This document shows, piece by piece, positions 7,958 to 16,658 of a DNA stretch of 64,000 nt (position 1 is its first letter; every line of letters begins with the position of its first letter). The stretch lies in the NCBI RefSeq assembly GCF_013141775.1, contig NZ_WHOB01000016.1:62001-126000 (forward strand). The letters are read 5' to 3'. The DNA comes from Paenibacillus phytohabitans. GTDB taxonomy: Bacteria > Bacillota > Bacilli > Paenibacillales > Paenibacillaceae. The position numbers and the translations under genes were made by a program. The notes under the pieces were generated by a model. It worked only from the letters and a program-made list of their open reading frames with translations, was not told where the DNA came from and ran no database searches.

Positions 7958-7978
7958 TCTCCGCGCATGGACAAGCCT

Positions 7979-8013
7979 GCCGCCAACCCACAGGGGATTG
8001 GCGGCTATTTTTA
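7979..8013 (+). terminator. ldh: ldh terminator
   Basis: GCCGCCAA pairs with TTGGCGGC around an 11-base loop and is followed by TATTTTT. Confidence 0.88.
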
Positions 8014-8327
8014 CTTAAAGGAAGAGATTCAAGATTCAGACTCTGCTTCTTCTCCAGCCCGCCTTACCATCAGACGCGCGAAGACGCGTTAACCGATTAA
8101 AGTCAGAATTGCTGTCCAGCTTATCAATTTCTTTCATCCATGGTCTAATCGTTGTGTCTACGACTTCGAGGCTTGTCCCTCTCCGCCTTCTACCCTGAAT
8201 AATAACCCCTTATCATGTTAGCAATTCACGGCGGTGTTGTCATTATAAAAATGCACATTCCGTGTGATTTATGCGTTATGTTTTGAACAAAAGTTCATAG
8301 TGTGTATTGACGCTGTTAGCTCCAGGT
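8014..8327. other. gene-free stretch between ldh and the recombinase
   Basis: 314 bases. A 58-codon minus-strand frame (8036-8209) lacks an upstream start and ribosome site. It may be a degraded gene end, but I cannot identify it. No hairpin terminator for the recombinase was seen. Confidence 0.5.
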
Positions 8328-9260
8328 TCACGAGTCACCGCTGCCTGTCTTATACGGCATACCGATCTGCAGTCTGGACATAGCTTCTTCCTTCTCACGG
8401 CTCGTAATATGTGTGTATACAGTGGTCGTCTGGATCGAGGAATGGCCCAGCAGCTCCTGCACCGTGCGCAGATCCGCTCCTTTGCGCAGCAGCATGGTGG
8501 CAAAGGAGTGCCGCAGCTTATGGCTGGAGTACGGCCGGCGCTGGGACGAAGGCACCTCACTCTGGAAGCGGCTGAATGTATCCGCAGCAATCCCTTGGAT
8601 GCCGCGGATGGAGAGCCGGCGGCCTTTTTGCGAGATGAACATCGCCTCCTCCTTGCTGTGCCAAGGATTAAGACGGTCCGTCAGCGCCTGGTCAAGATAC
8701 GGGGCAATATCCTCAGGAACCGGCACATTGCGCCATTTGCGTCCTTTGCCGAAGACACGCAGTGAACGTCTCTCTACATTATAATCACTCTGATTCAGCG
8801 TATGTACTTCCCCTACCCGCAGCCCCATATACGACATCAGCAAAAAAACAGCTAGATTGCGGCTTCTGTACTTGCCGTCTACCGCTGACAGAAACCGCTG
8901 CAGGTCTTGTTCATCCAGATAGACGGGCTCGCGGTTTTTTTCGGTTTTGGACTTCTTGATTCCGGCGGCCGGGTTGATATTCAGCAGCTCCAGCTCCGTC
9001 AGTGCCTTGAAGAGGCAGCTTATTGAGGCATGCTTACGGTTACGTGTCGCATCACTTACCCCGCGTTCCCGCACAGAAGTCAGATAGGAGACAACCTGCA
9101 GCTTTTTAACAGTACCCAGCTCCCGCCCGTTCAGACTGCCTAGAAATTCCCGTGCATCAGCAAGATAAGATTTCTGTGTATATGCTGTGTAGCCGGCGTC
9201 CTTCATCCAGATCAGAAAGGCATCCAGCTCTTCTTCATATTCATGCTCCGGCTCATTCAT
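8328..9260 (-). CDS. XerC/D-like tyrosine recombinase
   Basis: 310 residues. An N-terminal SAM-like core-binding domain (about 10-95) precedes a catalytic domain with all expected residues: Arg in YMGLRVGE, Lys in GKGRKWR, HKLRHSF, His in LLGHSS and the nucleophile Tyr in TTVYTH. It should cut and rejoin DNA through a 3'-phosphotyrosine link. Its ATG overlaps the stop of the LysR gene (ATGA), so it is translationally coupled; this start has AGGAGGAG upstream. That pairing is unusual for a housekeeping Xer protein, and a separate XerS is present at 30.1 kb, so this one is more likely an accessory integrase or an inversion enzyme (inference). No att site or neighbouring mobile genes were found. 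Confidence 0.85.
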   Translation of the reverse strand: MNEPEHEYEEELDAFLIWMKDAGYTAYTQKSYLADAREFLGSLNGRELGTVKKLQVVSYLTSVRERGVSDATRNRKHASISCLFKALTELELLNINPAAGIKKSKTEKNREPVYLDEQDLQRFLSAVDGKYRSRNLAVFLLMSYMGLRVGEVHTLNQSDYNVERRSLRVFGKGRKWRNVPVPEDIAPYLDQALTDRLNPWHSKEEAMFISQKGRRLSIRGIQGIAADTFSRFQSEVPSSQRRPYSSHKLRHSFATMLLRKGADLRTVQELLGHSSIQTTTVYTHITSREKEEAMSRLQIGMPYKTGSGDS

Positions 9261-10171
9261 GCCCCGTGCTCCTCCTCTTCTCTCCACATTACAGCATGCT
9301 TCTGCACCGTTCCAAGAAACTCACTTAACGCTGGGGATTTCCACTTTTTGCTGTGATAGGCAATTTGGGTCGCCACCCGCTGGGATTCATCATTCCAGTT
9401 CAACCGGCCCAGCTTGCCTTCCGCCAATTCCCTGCGGACCGTAATCATCGGTAGGAACGAGATACCGAGTCCTGCCATTACGCATTGCTTGATCGCTTCA
9501 ATGCTCCAGAACTCCAGATTCGGATCGGGGAACACTCCATAGCTGTTCAGATGGCGCTCAAATAAGGTACGGTAGGTGCAGCCTGTTTCCGTATGCAGAA
9601 TCGTTACATTTTTAAGATGCTGCGGTTCAACTTCTTCCAATTCCAGCAGCGGGTGATCGAGCGGAGCGACCAGCGTCATCGCTTCATGGATCAGCGTGTC
9701 ACAGTACATCTCCTTATACTCCGTCTCCGGTTGGAGAAGAAAGGCCAGATCAAGCTCACCTGAGCGGACGAATTCCGTCAGCTCCCAGCAGGCTCCCGGC
9801 TTCAGCGTAATCTGCACCTGCGGATGCCGGCTACGGAATTCCTTGATAATTCCCGGGAGGCGGAAGGCCGCCAAAGATTCAGGTGCACCAATCCGCAGCG
9901 AACCGGATATTTCCGTCTCCGACCGCAGCGCGTTCTCGGCCATCGTGTGCATCTTGGAGATTTCCTGGGCATACGGCAGGAGACGGCGGCCGGCATCGGT
10001 GAGAATGATCTTTTTGCTGATCCGGTCAAACAGGGGCTGCTCCAGTTCTGCCTCCAGCGCCTGAATCTGTGCGGTAATGCTGGACTGGGCGTAATCAAGC
10101 TTCTGGGCTGCACGGGTAAAGCTGCCGGTCTCAACTACAACGAGAAAGGTGAACAGATGCTTAGACTCCAT
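9257..10171 (-). CDS. LysR-family transcriptional regulator
   Basis: 304 residues. A winged helix-turn-helix lies at about 1-60 (FLVVVETGSFTRAAQKLDYAQSSITAQIQALE) and a LysR substrate-binding domain at 90-290. It is transcribed divergently from the APC exporter-like gene at 10289, with a 19-bp palindrome between them, the usual arrangement for a LysR regulator of its neighbour. Its stop overlaps the start of the recombinase gene. The inducer is unknown. Confidence 0.9.
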   Translation of the reverse strand: MESKHLFTFLVVVETGSFTRAAQKLDYAQSSITAQIQALEAELEQPLFDRISKKIILTDAGRRLLPYAQEISKMHTMAENALRSETEISGSLRIGAPESLAAFRLPGIIKEFRSRHPQVQITLKPGACWELTEFVRSGELDLAFLLQPETEYKEMYCDTLIHEAMTLVAPLDHPLLELEEVEPQHLKNVTILHTETGCTYRTLFERHLNSYGVFPDPNLEFWSIEAIKQCVMAGLGISFLPMITVRRELAEGKLGRLNWNDESQRVATQIAYHSKKWKSPALSEFLGTVQKHAVMWREEEEHGA

Positions 10172-10197
10172 AGTACCTCCTTCAACCTATCGGTTAT

Positions 10198-10216
10198 TCG
10201 AATGGATTCCATTCGA
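10198..10216. promoter_or_regulatory. 19-bp palindrome, probable LysR operator
   Basis: TCGAATGGA-T-TCCATTCGA is a perfect palindrome, 27 bases upstream of the LysR start and about 70 upstream of the permease start. A degenerate half copy (AATGGATCTATTATC) follows near 10232. Confidence 0.65.
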
Positions 10217-10288
10217 TAATTCCGTTTTTCCAATGGATCTATTATCTGATACTCTATATTTAAATACAAGGAAAGCGGGACTATTTAT

Positions 10289-11605
10289 ATGAAGGAAAAT
10301 AAATCATTACAACGGAATATCGGGATGCCGCAGGCTATTGCCCTGTACATAGGAGCCGTCCTCGGCTCAGGTGTGTTAATCGTACCCGGACTGGCAGCGG
10401 AGATGGCTGGACCCGCTTCGCTGCTGGCCTGGGGATTCATGACCCTGCTGATTCTCCCGCTTGCGCTGTCCATGGGTCTGCTCTCGGCCAAATTCCCTAA
10501 TGCCGGCGGGGTATCCCATTTCGTCACCCTGGCCTTCGGCCCTAAGGCAGGCGCACTGGTCGGCTGGTTCTTCCTCATGTCCGTGCCGATTGGCGGTCCT
10601 GTCGCTGCACTCACCGGAGCGGGTTATATGACAGCCGCCATGGGCTGGGGCGATCCGGCCAGAATTGCCATCGCTGCAGGGATGCTGGCCATTGGCCTGA
10701 TTATCAACGTGATCGGTATGAAAGTGGCCGGAAAAGTACAAATCGCCGTTGTGATCGCGATTGTTGCTGTACTGGTCTTCTCATTTGCTGCGGCTCTGCC
10801 AAGAATGGAGAGTATCCACTTCACACCGTTTGTTCCGCATGGCTGGATGAGTGTCGGGCAGGCGGCAGCGATTCTCTTCTGGTGCTTCATCGGCTGGGAG
10901 GCCGTCTCACATCTGTCTGAAGAATTCAAGGACCCGCAGCGCGCTGCGGTCAAGGGTGTGACCATCGCTGCGGTCATTGTCGGAGTCCTCTATTTCCTCT
11001 CGGCACTCGCTACAGTCGGTACGCAGAGCTATCTCCGCGGAGGAGCCGACTCTTCACTGGTCTGGATCATCAGCCAGCCGCTGGGAGCCTGGGGCGGATT
11101 CATTGCCGGACTCACCGGACTTTTCATCTGTACGGCGACGATCATCGCCTATTCAAGCGCTGCTTCACGCGTAGCTTATGCCTTGTCACGGCAGGGATAT
11201 GCCCCGAAATGGATGGGCCGCTTATCAGACCGCTATCAGACACCTGTGGGAGCGATCGGCTTCCTGACCCTCTGCTTCACAGCAGTATTATCGCTCTACG
11301 GCAGCGGCCTGCTCTCGATTACGACACTGATTAAATTTCCCAATGCCACCTTCATCCTCACCTATATTGGCGGTTGTGCTGCAGGAATCCGCCTCTTGCG
11401 GGGCAGCCGGGCAGGCGTAACGATCAGCTGGATTTCTTTTGCCGCTACGGTAGCCGTGTTTCCGTTTACAGGCTGGGCGATCATGTATCCACTGCTGATT
11501 ACACTGTTGTTTGTTCTGGTGGATTATTTAAGACAGGGACGTAAACGTGCAGGAAATATTCCTGTAGCCAGTGATGCTGAAAAGATTTCCCGGCGCGCAT
11601 TATAG
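10289..11605 (+). CDS. APC-family permease, YjeH-like
   Basis: 438 residues, about 12 membrane segments. IGAVLGSGVLIVPGLAAEMAG is the APC helix 1 signature, and the overall pattern (AGGVSHFVTLAFGP, GWEAVSHLSEEFKDPQRA) resembles the YjeH branch, which in E. coli exports methionine and branched-chain amino acids. Export of an amino acid under LysR control is therefore plausible but not proven. Divergent from the LysR gene; a hairpin follows the stop. Confidence 0.85.
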   Translation: MKENKSLQRNIGMPQAIALYIGAVLGSGVLIVPGLAAEMAGPASLLAWGFMTLLILPLALSMGLLSAKFPNAGGVSHFVTLAFGPKAGALVGWFFLMSVPIGGPVAALTGAGYMTAAMGWGDPARIAIAAGMLAIGLIINVIGMKVAGKVQIAVVIAIVAVLVFSFAAALPRMESIHFTPFVPHGWMSVGQAAAILFWCFIGWEAVSHLSEEFKDPQRAAVKGVTIAAVIVGVLYFLSALATVGTQSYLRGGADSSLVWIISQPLGAWGGFIAGLTGLFICTATIIAYSSAASRVAYALSRQGYAPKWMGRLSDRYQTPVGAIGFLTLCFTAVLSLYGSGLLSITTLIKFPNATFILTYIGGCAAGIRLLRGSRAGVTISWISFAATVAVFPFTGWAIMYPLLITLLFVLVDYLRQGRKRAGNIPVASDAEKISRRAL

Positions 11606-11617
11606 GGCGCTTATAAG

Positions 11618-11662
11618 AAACAGGCTGCACTCCTCCTTATTTGAGGATGCAGCCTGTTTATC
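11618..11662 (+). terminator. terminator of the YjeH-like permease gene
   Basis: AACAGGCTGCA pairs with TGCAGCCTGTT, and an inner TCCTC/GAGGA continues the stem. The following T-run is poor (TATCTATATA). Confidence 0.7.
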
Positions 11663-11793
11663 TATATATAAGCGGCGGAGTTTCCAGCCCTTGACCAGAG
11701 CTTCCGTTCGCTTTACGTTTCAGAAAAGTGTCAGATGGTTATGGATGAAGGAGAGCCTGACCTAAATCAGATCTAAGAAGGAGACTGTAAACC

Positions 11794-12744
11794 ATGCCAG
11801 AAGACAAGAAGATTGTTCTCGAGCCCGCAGCCCAGAAATTCGCTGATGACAACTCCGAGCCTCCCTTTCTGCCCGACCTTGGGCCTGAGAAAGGCCGCGA
11901 AACGGTAAATACAGTCCAATCCAGTGAAATATTCAAGCCCGAAGCCGATATCCAGGATCTGACGGTATCCGGCGGACCTGGTGGTGAGGTGAAGGTACGA
12001 ATTGTCCGTCCTATCGGCTCCGCTTCTACTTCACTCCCGGTCATACTCTATATTCATGGAGCCGGCTGGGTATTCGGCAACAGCCATACGCATGACCGCT
12101 TAATCCGCGAGCTGGCCGTCGGTGCCGAAGCTGCCGTCGTTTTCCCGGAGTACAGCCTCTCTCCCGAAGCCAAATACCCTACAGCCATTGAAGAAATCTA
12201 CGCTGTACTGGAATGGATTGCCCAAGAAGGCTCCACTTACGGGCTGGATGCGTCCAAGCTTAGCGTTGCCGGAGACAGCGTTGGCGGCAATATGACTGCG
12301 GCCATCACACTGATGGCCAAGGAACGTAGCGGCCCGGCAATCTCCAAGCAGCTGCTGTTCTATCCGGTAACCGATGCTGCCTTCGATACAGAATCATATC
12401 ACCTGTTCGCCGAAGGATATTTCCTGCAGCGCACCGGCATGAAATGGTTCTGGGATCAATATACCACTGATCCGGAGGAGCGGGCACAGATAACCGCGTC
12501 CCCGCTGCGGGCCAGCCTGGAGCAGCTGAGCGGTCTGCCGGAAGCCTTAATCATCACCGGCGAAGCAGATGTGCTGCGGGATGAGGGCGAAGCCTACGCC
12601 GCCAAACTCCGCGAAGCAGGAGTGCCGGTTACGGCAGTGCGGTTCCAGGGCATCATCCACGACTTCGTGATGCTTAACGCCCTGGCAGAGACCCATGCCA
12701 AAAAAGGGGCCCTGCTGCTGGCAACGGCCTGGCTCAAGCAATAA
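11794..12744 (+). CDS. alpha/beta-hydrolase, HSL-family esterase
   Basis: 316 residues. It has the hormone-sensitive-lipase family oxyanion motif in the variant form HGAGW instead of HGGG, the nucleophile elbow GDSVGG, and the acid and His of the triad in GEADVLRDEG and IIHDF. The family hydrolyses short acyl esters; the substrate is unknown. No signal peptide, so cytoplasmic. AAGGAGAC precedes the ATG. Monocistronic, ending at a bidirectional terminator shared with the next gene. Confidence 0.88.
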   Translation: MPEDKKIVLEPAAQKFADDNSEPPFLPDLGPEKGRETVNTVQSSEIFKPEADIQDLTVSGGPGGEVKVRIVRPIGSASTSLPVILYIHGAGWVFGNSHTHDRLIRELAVGAEAAVVFPEYSLSPEAKYPTAIEEIYAVLEWIAQEGSTYGLDASKLSVAGDSVGGNMTAAITLMAKERSGPAISKQLLFYPVTDAAFDTESYHLFAEGYFLQRTGMKWFWDQYTTDPEERAQITASPLRASLEQLSGLPEALIITGEADVLRDEGEAYAAKLREAGVPVTAVRFQGIIHDFVMLNALAETHAKKGALLLATAWLKQ

Positions 12745-12776
12745 AGATTACGTTAAAATACGAAATCACATAATGA

Positions 12777-12824
12777 AAACAGCGGCAGCCATGGATGATA
12801 TACATCCGGAGCTGCCGCTGTTTT
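12777..12824. terminator. bidirectional terminator
   Basis: AACAGCGGCAGC and GCTGCCGCTGTT form a 12-bp stem with T-rich flanks on both strands (TTTTATT and TTTTCATT), between the converging esterase and 118-residue protein genes. Confidence 0.85.
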
Positions 12825-12871
12825 ATTGAATTAGACTGGTTCCCGCTGGTCAAATGATGGAGATAAATGCG

Positions 12872-13228
12872 CTACTTCCGCTGCGAATAGAACTCTGCCG
12901 CTTTGACCAGCATGTCCTTCAGTGAGCTGAAGGAGGTAGTTTTCGTGACACGCTCGTTCAGCTGATCCTGCGGCAGCGACTTCAGCTCCTCTGCTGATCC
13001 GGCAGAGAATCCCCCGCTTTGCAGAAGCTCCGTCAATGATTCGAACGGTGTGAACTTTTGCAGAAAAGAACCCGACAACAGTTGATCCAGCGGCAGCTTC
13101 TCCAGCAATTGATCGACAGGCAGCTGATCTAGCGGAAGCTTTTGCAGCAGCTCACCGACTCCGCCCTCTTTGAACGTATCCACTAATCCTTGTATTTTAT
13201 CGCCAAAGCCTCCGAAATTGAATCCCAT
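12872..13228 (-). CDS. hypothetical protein with LPLDQL repeats
   Basis: 118 residues of unknown family. After a Gly/Phe-rich start (GFNFGGFGDKI), the segment 29-50 repeats LPLDQL/LPVDQL/LPLDQLL, with a related LPQDQL near residue 85, suggesting short amphipathic repeats. No signal peptide, membrane segment or cysteine. The ribosome site GGAGG precedes the ATG. The flanking region carries tandem repeats and the GTTAACATAAT palindrome. No function is assigned. Confidence 0.65.
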   Translation of the reverse strand: MGFNFGGFGDKIQGLVDTFKEGGVGELLQKLPLDQLPVDQLLEKLPLDQLLSGSFLQKFTPFESLTELLQSGGFSAGSAEELKSLPQDQLNERVTKTTSFSSLKDMLVKAAEFYSQRK

Positions 13229-13294
13229 AAAGGCAACCTCCTGATAACTGTAGTTGCTCCTTATTACCCTAAATACCGCTCAGCGAATTACCTA

Positions 13295-13320
13295 GTTAAC
13301 ATAATGTATATTATGTTACG
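13295..13320. repeat. GTTAACATAAT palindrome, copy 1
   Basis: GTTAACATAAT-GTAT-ATTATGTTACG matches the 26-bp palindromic consensus (11-bp arms, 4-bp centre) at 24 of 26 positions by eye. It lies between divergent genes. Other copies are at 21082, 23389 and 25880. Confidence 0.75.
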
Positions 13321-13358
13321 TTATAGTTATGATTATAGTTATGATTATAGTTATAGTT
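13320..13358. repeat. 12-bp tandem repeat TATAGTTATGAT
   Basis: About three tandem copies, the last degenerating to TATAGTTATAG. AT-rich simple repeat next to copy 1 of the palindrome, in the gap between divergent genes. Confidence 0.75.
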
Positions 13359-13463
13359 GTGGCTTTACCTCCGGTTACAATATTGTCTTCCTTATTTTAG
13401 CAACCAATCCTTCCTCCCGGCGTCTTACTATTTAGAACAAGACACATCAAGGAGATGACTCAG

Positions 13464-14792
13464 ATGCCGCCAATGAAACCCATCCTCACCAGCATACTCG
13501 CCCTTTCCCTGCTCTCATCCCTCACCGCTCTCTCTTCAACTGACCTCTTGCCGGGTACAGCATACGCTGCTTCCGCGAACAATGCAGTCCCTGCGGTCTC
13601 CAAAGATCTGCTGCTGCCCCTGAAGTGGCAAGTAGCCACGGATGGCATGGGCATGTATGACAGCAAGCCGCCTATTATGAATGGAATTCTCTACTACTCA
13701 GACAGCAACAAGACGCTCTACGCCAAAAATATACCCTCCGGCAAAGTTCAGTGGTCCTATAAACAGGGGGAGCATCCGCAAATCGTCACGAATAACTCCG
13801 TATTCTTCATCGACAATCAGGAACAGCTCGTCAAAGTGTCCGCTGCCACCGGAAAGCTGATCTGGAAGGTTAAGGTGTCGGAGCGGCCTATAGAGATTGG
13901 GGCACAGGCCCGCCTGATTAACGGAAAAGTCTATTTTGCCAATGAGTACGGCGTTGTCGCGGCCTATAACCCGGTTTCCGGAAAGAAACTATGGGAGAAT
14001 AAGAATATTCCTATGTATGCGGGGACCGTTTATGGAGATTATTCAGGTGTGTTCGTCGTTTCCAGCACGGTCGATAACATCCGCACCCAATTCTACGGCC
14101 TTGATCCGGCTACCGGGAAGCGGCTGTGGAGAATTGAGGGGTTATATAGTTATGTGACTTATCAGAATGGACAACTATTACTCCGTGAGCAGGCAAAGAC
14201 TGCAGCGGGGAATACGGCAACGGCCGTGCCGGGTTACCAGCTGACTCTGGTACAACTGAATCCCGCTACAGGCAAGATTTCCGGCCGGGAAAACTATAAT
14301 CTGCTGGACGACATCTCCAGATTGGGGAGTGCCGCTACCTCCATCCAGAACTCTTATGTTTATACGGCAGACGGCAATCTCGACCAGGATGGATATACTC
14401 TTACGCGCTTTAAGCGTGGAGCGGATACCGATACGGCCCCCACAAGCTATGCTAGCTTCGGCAACTGGCTGGCCGGTCCCGCGGACGGAATGGCCTTCTT
14501 CCAGCATGAGACACAGATTAGCGGAATCAATCTTGCGAACGGCAATGTCGTTGCGTTCGATCATCCGGCAGACAAGGTGGAGCACCTGCAGCACGTTGGC
14601 AAGGCTGTATTCGCCATTTACAAGAATGGCTATATCTCGATTAACCATTCCGATACCGGCGCACTGCTGGGGATGATCAACAGCGGTTCAAAGTATCCAT
14701 ACTTCGGCAATATAACCATCGATCATGGAACCGCACTGATTCCTACTGAACACCATATCTTAGCCGTTGCCCTGCCACAAGAATATCAGTAA
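13464..14792 (+). CDS. secreted PQQ-like beta-propeller protein
   Basis: 442 residues. A signal peptide (about 1-35, ending AYAA, with a long hydrophobic stretch) is followed by PQQ-type propeller repeats of the form sATGKLIWKVKV, NPVSGKKLWENK and DPATGKRLWRIEG. No dehydrogenase active-site residues are evident, so it is more likely a binding or scaffold protein outside the membrane (BamB/PQQ_2-like fold). The ATG at 13464 is nine bases after AAGGAG; the ATG at 13455 touches the ribosome site and was rejected. No operon partner. Confidence 0.78.
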   Translation: MPPMKPILTSILALSLLSSLTALSSTDLLPGTAYAASANNAVPAVSKDLLLPLKWQVATDGMGMYDSKPPIMNGILYYSDSNKTLYAKNIPSGKVQWSYKQGEHPQIVTNNSVFFIDNQEQLVKVSAATGKLIWKVKVSERPIEIGAQARLINGKVYFANEYGVVAAYNPVSGKKLWENKNIPMYAGTVYGDYSGVFVVSSTVDNIRTQFYGLDPATGKRLWRIEGLYSYVTYQNGQLLLREQAKTAAGNTATAVPGYQLTLVQLNPATGKISGRENYNLLDDISRLGSAATSIQNSYVYTADGNLDQDGYTLTRFKRGADTDTAPTSYASFGNWLAGPADGMAFFQHETQISGINLANGNVVAFDHPADKVEHLQHVGKAVFAIYKNGYISINHSDTGALLGMINSGSKYPYFGNITIDHGTALIPTEHHILAVALPQEYQ

Positions 14793-14804
14793 CATACGCG
14801 AAGT

Positions 14805-16025
14805 TTAAACGTTCGTACGCAGAAACTCCCCTATCCTCCGGGCGGCTTCCAGAAGCCGCTCTTCATCCTCAACCAGCGCTATCCGGGCGTAACCCTCTCC
14901 CTGACTCCCAAAAGCACTTCCGGGAATCACCGCTACCCCGGTCTTCAGTAACAGTTCATGAGCGAAGCTCTGTGATCTTCCCGCTTCACCGTTCACCCCA
15001 TAGGTCTCCGGCAGCCTCGCCCAGATAAACATCGTTGCTTCCGGCAATGGCACACTCCAGCCTTCATGTGCCAAGGCTTCCACAAAAACATTCCTGCGGC
15101 GTTCATACAGCGCAGCCACTCCCTGCTCCGGTCCGGAAGTCATCGCCTGCTCCAGCGCTGCGACTGCCGCTTCCTGGATGGGATCGAAGACACCGTAATC
15201 CACATTGCTCTTCAGCTCCCGCAGTGCCCCAACGGCCTGAGCATTGCCCGTCATGAAGCCGATGCGGCAGCCGGCCATATTGAAGCTTTTGGAGAAGGAA
15301 TGAAATTCAACCGCCGTATCCAGCGCTCCAGGGACCTGAAGGATACTGACGGGCCGGTAGCCATCGAAGCCCATCTCCGAATAGGCCAGGTCATGAATGA
15401 TCAGCACGTCCCATTTAAGAGCAAGCTCCACTAACCGCTCCATATAAGCCAGATCTACCGTGACAGATATCGGATTGCCGGGAAAGCTGAGTAATATAAA
15501 TACCGCTTCACGCCATACCTCATCAGGGATGCTCTCCAGATCGGGCCGGAACGCATTCTCTTCCAGCAGCGGCAGCGGCAAGGCTCTAACGCCGGCTATA
15601 GCCAGTGATCCTGAATAGATCGGATAGCCTGGGTCCGGCACAATCGCCAGATCCCCAGGATTGCAGACCGCTAGTGCGAGATGTGCCAGTCCGTCCTGCG
15701 AACCCATCAGGGCTACGATTTCTTCATTGGGGTCCACTTCAGCGTCGAAACGCCACTTCATCCATTTGGCAGCCTGCTTGCGGAACGCATCGCTTCCTTT
15801 GGAAGCCGGATAGGAATAACTATCCTCCCGTAGCACAGCTTCGCTTAAGGCATGACGGATCTCAGACAGAGGCGCCCGGTCCGGACTGCCAATCCCGAGA
15901 TCAATGACCTCCAGTCCAGATTTTCGTGCTTCCGCCTTCCAGGCGGCCACCTCAGCAAAAATTGACGACCCCAGATGAGACAGCTTGTCCGATCTCCATT
16001 TATGTTTCGGGCTGCTATGTACCAA
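14805..16025 (-). CDS. class I/II aminotransferase, LL-DAP-aminotransferase-like
   Basis: 406 residues of the fold-type I PLP family. The PLP lysine is in SFSKSFNMAGCRIGF; other landmarks are IDLGIGSPD, YSYPASKG, PDPGYPIYSG, FPGNPISVT and the C-terminal RIALVEDEERLLEA. The overall pattern is close to LL-diaminopimelate aminotransferase-like enzymes of Firmicutes, but substrate identity cannot be fixed from sequence. The start is TTG with GGAGG seven bases upstream. Monocistronic as far as visible. Confidence 0.87.
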   Translation of the reverse strand: MVHSSPKHKWRSDKLSHLGSSIFAEVAAWKAEARKSGLEVIDLGIGSPDRAPLSEIRHALSEAVLREDSYSYPASKGSDAFRKQAAKWMKWRFDAEVDPNEEIVALMGSQDGLAHLALAVCNPGDLAIVPDPGYPIYSGSLAIAGVRALPLPLLEENAFRPDLESIPDEVWREAVFILLSFPGNPISVTVDLAYMERLVELALKWDVLIIHDLAYSEMGFDGYRPVSILQVPGALDTAVEFHSFSKSFNMAGCRIGFMTGNAQAVGALRELKSNVDYGVFDPIQEAAVAALEQAMTSGPEQGVAALYERRRNVFVEALAHEGWSVPLPEATMFIWARLPETYGVNGEAGRSQSFAHELLLKTGVAVIPGSAFGSQGEGYARIALVEDEERLLEAARRIGEFLRTNV

Positions 16026-16378
16026 TACAATACCTCCAGCATTTGTTTTCCAATTATTATAGCATGCGTTCAGAGCGCAGAAACCATGAAAGCCTGAGCA
16101 AATTTCGAGAATGGGATTATATTACATTAATATATTATTATTCTACTAAATTGACTCTATTTGAGCTGATCACTAGTGCCAGAACTCATATAAAAGTCTC
16201 TCAGAACCGAAACAGCGTATAATTTATGTTATACGCTGTTTTTTCGGGGCATATTTCGGCCAATTTAGCTCCTTTTTCAACGGACGCCCTTTCCCTTCAA
16301 ATGATTTCAGCTCCGGCCGAACCGTAAGTTCCCTCTGGGCATAGGATATGGGTATACATTACAAAGGTGGGACGTATC
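16026..16378. other. AT-rich gene-free stretch with an orphan terminator
   Basis: 353 bases with no convincing ORF. It contains the strong plus-strand terminator at 16211-16246 and an AT-rich tract (about 16125-16165). Its plus strand may encode a short untranslated RNA ending at that terminator. Confidence 0.5.
16211..16246 (+). terminator. strong orphan terminator
   Basis: AACAGCGTATAA and TTATACGCTGTT form a perfect 12-bp stem with a 6-base loop, followed by six T on the plus strand. No plus-strand gene lies upstream for more than 1.4 kb. Confidence 0.8.
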
Positions 16379-16552
16379 ATGGCCAAAAACAAGCGCGGCA
16401 AAGCACTCTGGCGCACCCCTTCCAGAGCAAGAGGTACCTGCCCGATCTGCGGGAGCACCCGTATCAAGCTGTTGTATTTCGGCAAAAGTCCGACGGGCGA
16501 TAAGCTCACCGTCTGCAAGAAATGTGACGGCAAGCAGCAGGCGGCGGTCTGA
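16379..16552 (+). CDS. 57-residue zinc-ribbon protein
   Basis: Starts MAKNKRGKALW after an AAAGGTGG ribosome site. A basic N-terminus (about 1-22) is followed by a CPICGS...CKKC zinc ribbon (Cys near 25, 28, 50 and 53). The size and charge suggest a nucleic-acid or ribosome-associated micro-protein, but I recognise no named family. A terminator-like hairpin follows within 25 bases. Confidence 0.75.
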   Translation: MAKNKRGKALWRTPSRARGTCPICGSTRIKLLYFGKSPTGDKLTVCKKCDGKQQAAV

Positions 16553-16576
16553 GGTAAACCCAGCTTCGCCTGCACA

Positions 16577-16619
16577 AAGAAACGGCTTGCTTGTCCCCTA
16601 GGGGCAGCAGCCGTTTCTT
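16577..16619. terminator. bidirectional terminator
   Basis: AAGAAACGGCT and AGCCGTTTCTT pair, with further pairing around CCCCTAGGGG in the centre; it separates the converging zinc-ribbon and CDF genes. T-runs are short on both sides. Confidence 0.7.
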
Positions 16620-16658
16620 CAAGTTAACCCTCTCTCCTGTTCCAGCTTAAGCAGAGAC

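Noticed and set aside
8036..8209. 58-codon open minus-strand frame ending in a basic tail
   Set aside because: No start codon with a ribosome site and no recognisable family. It might be a degraded gene end, but this cannot be supported.
8328..10171. Integrase-bearing mobile island
   Set aside because: No phage or conjugation genes, no tRNA and no visible direct repeats flank the recombinase; base composition is unremarkable.
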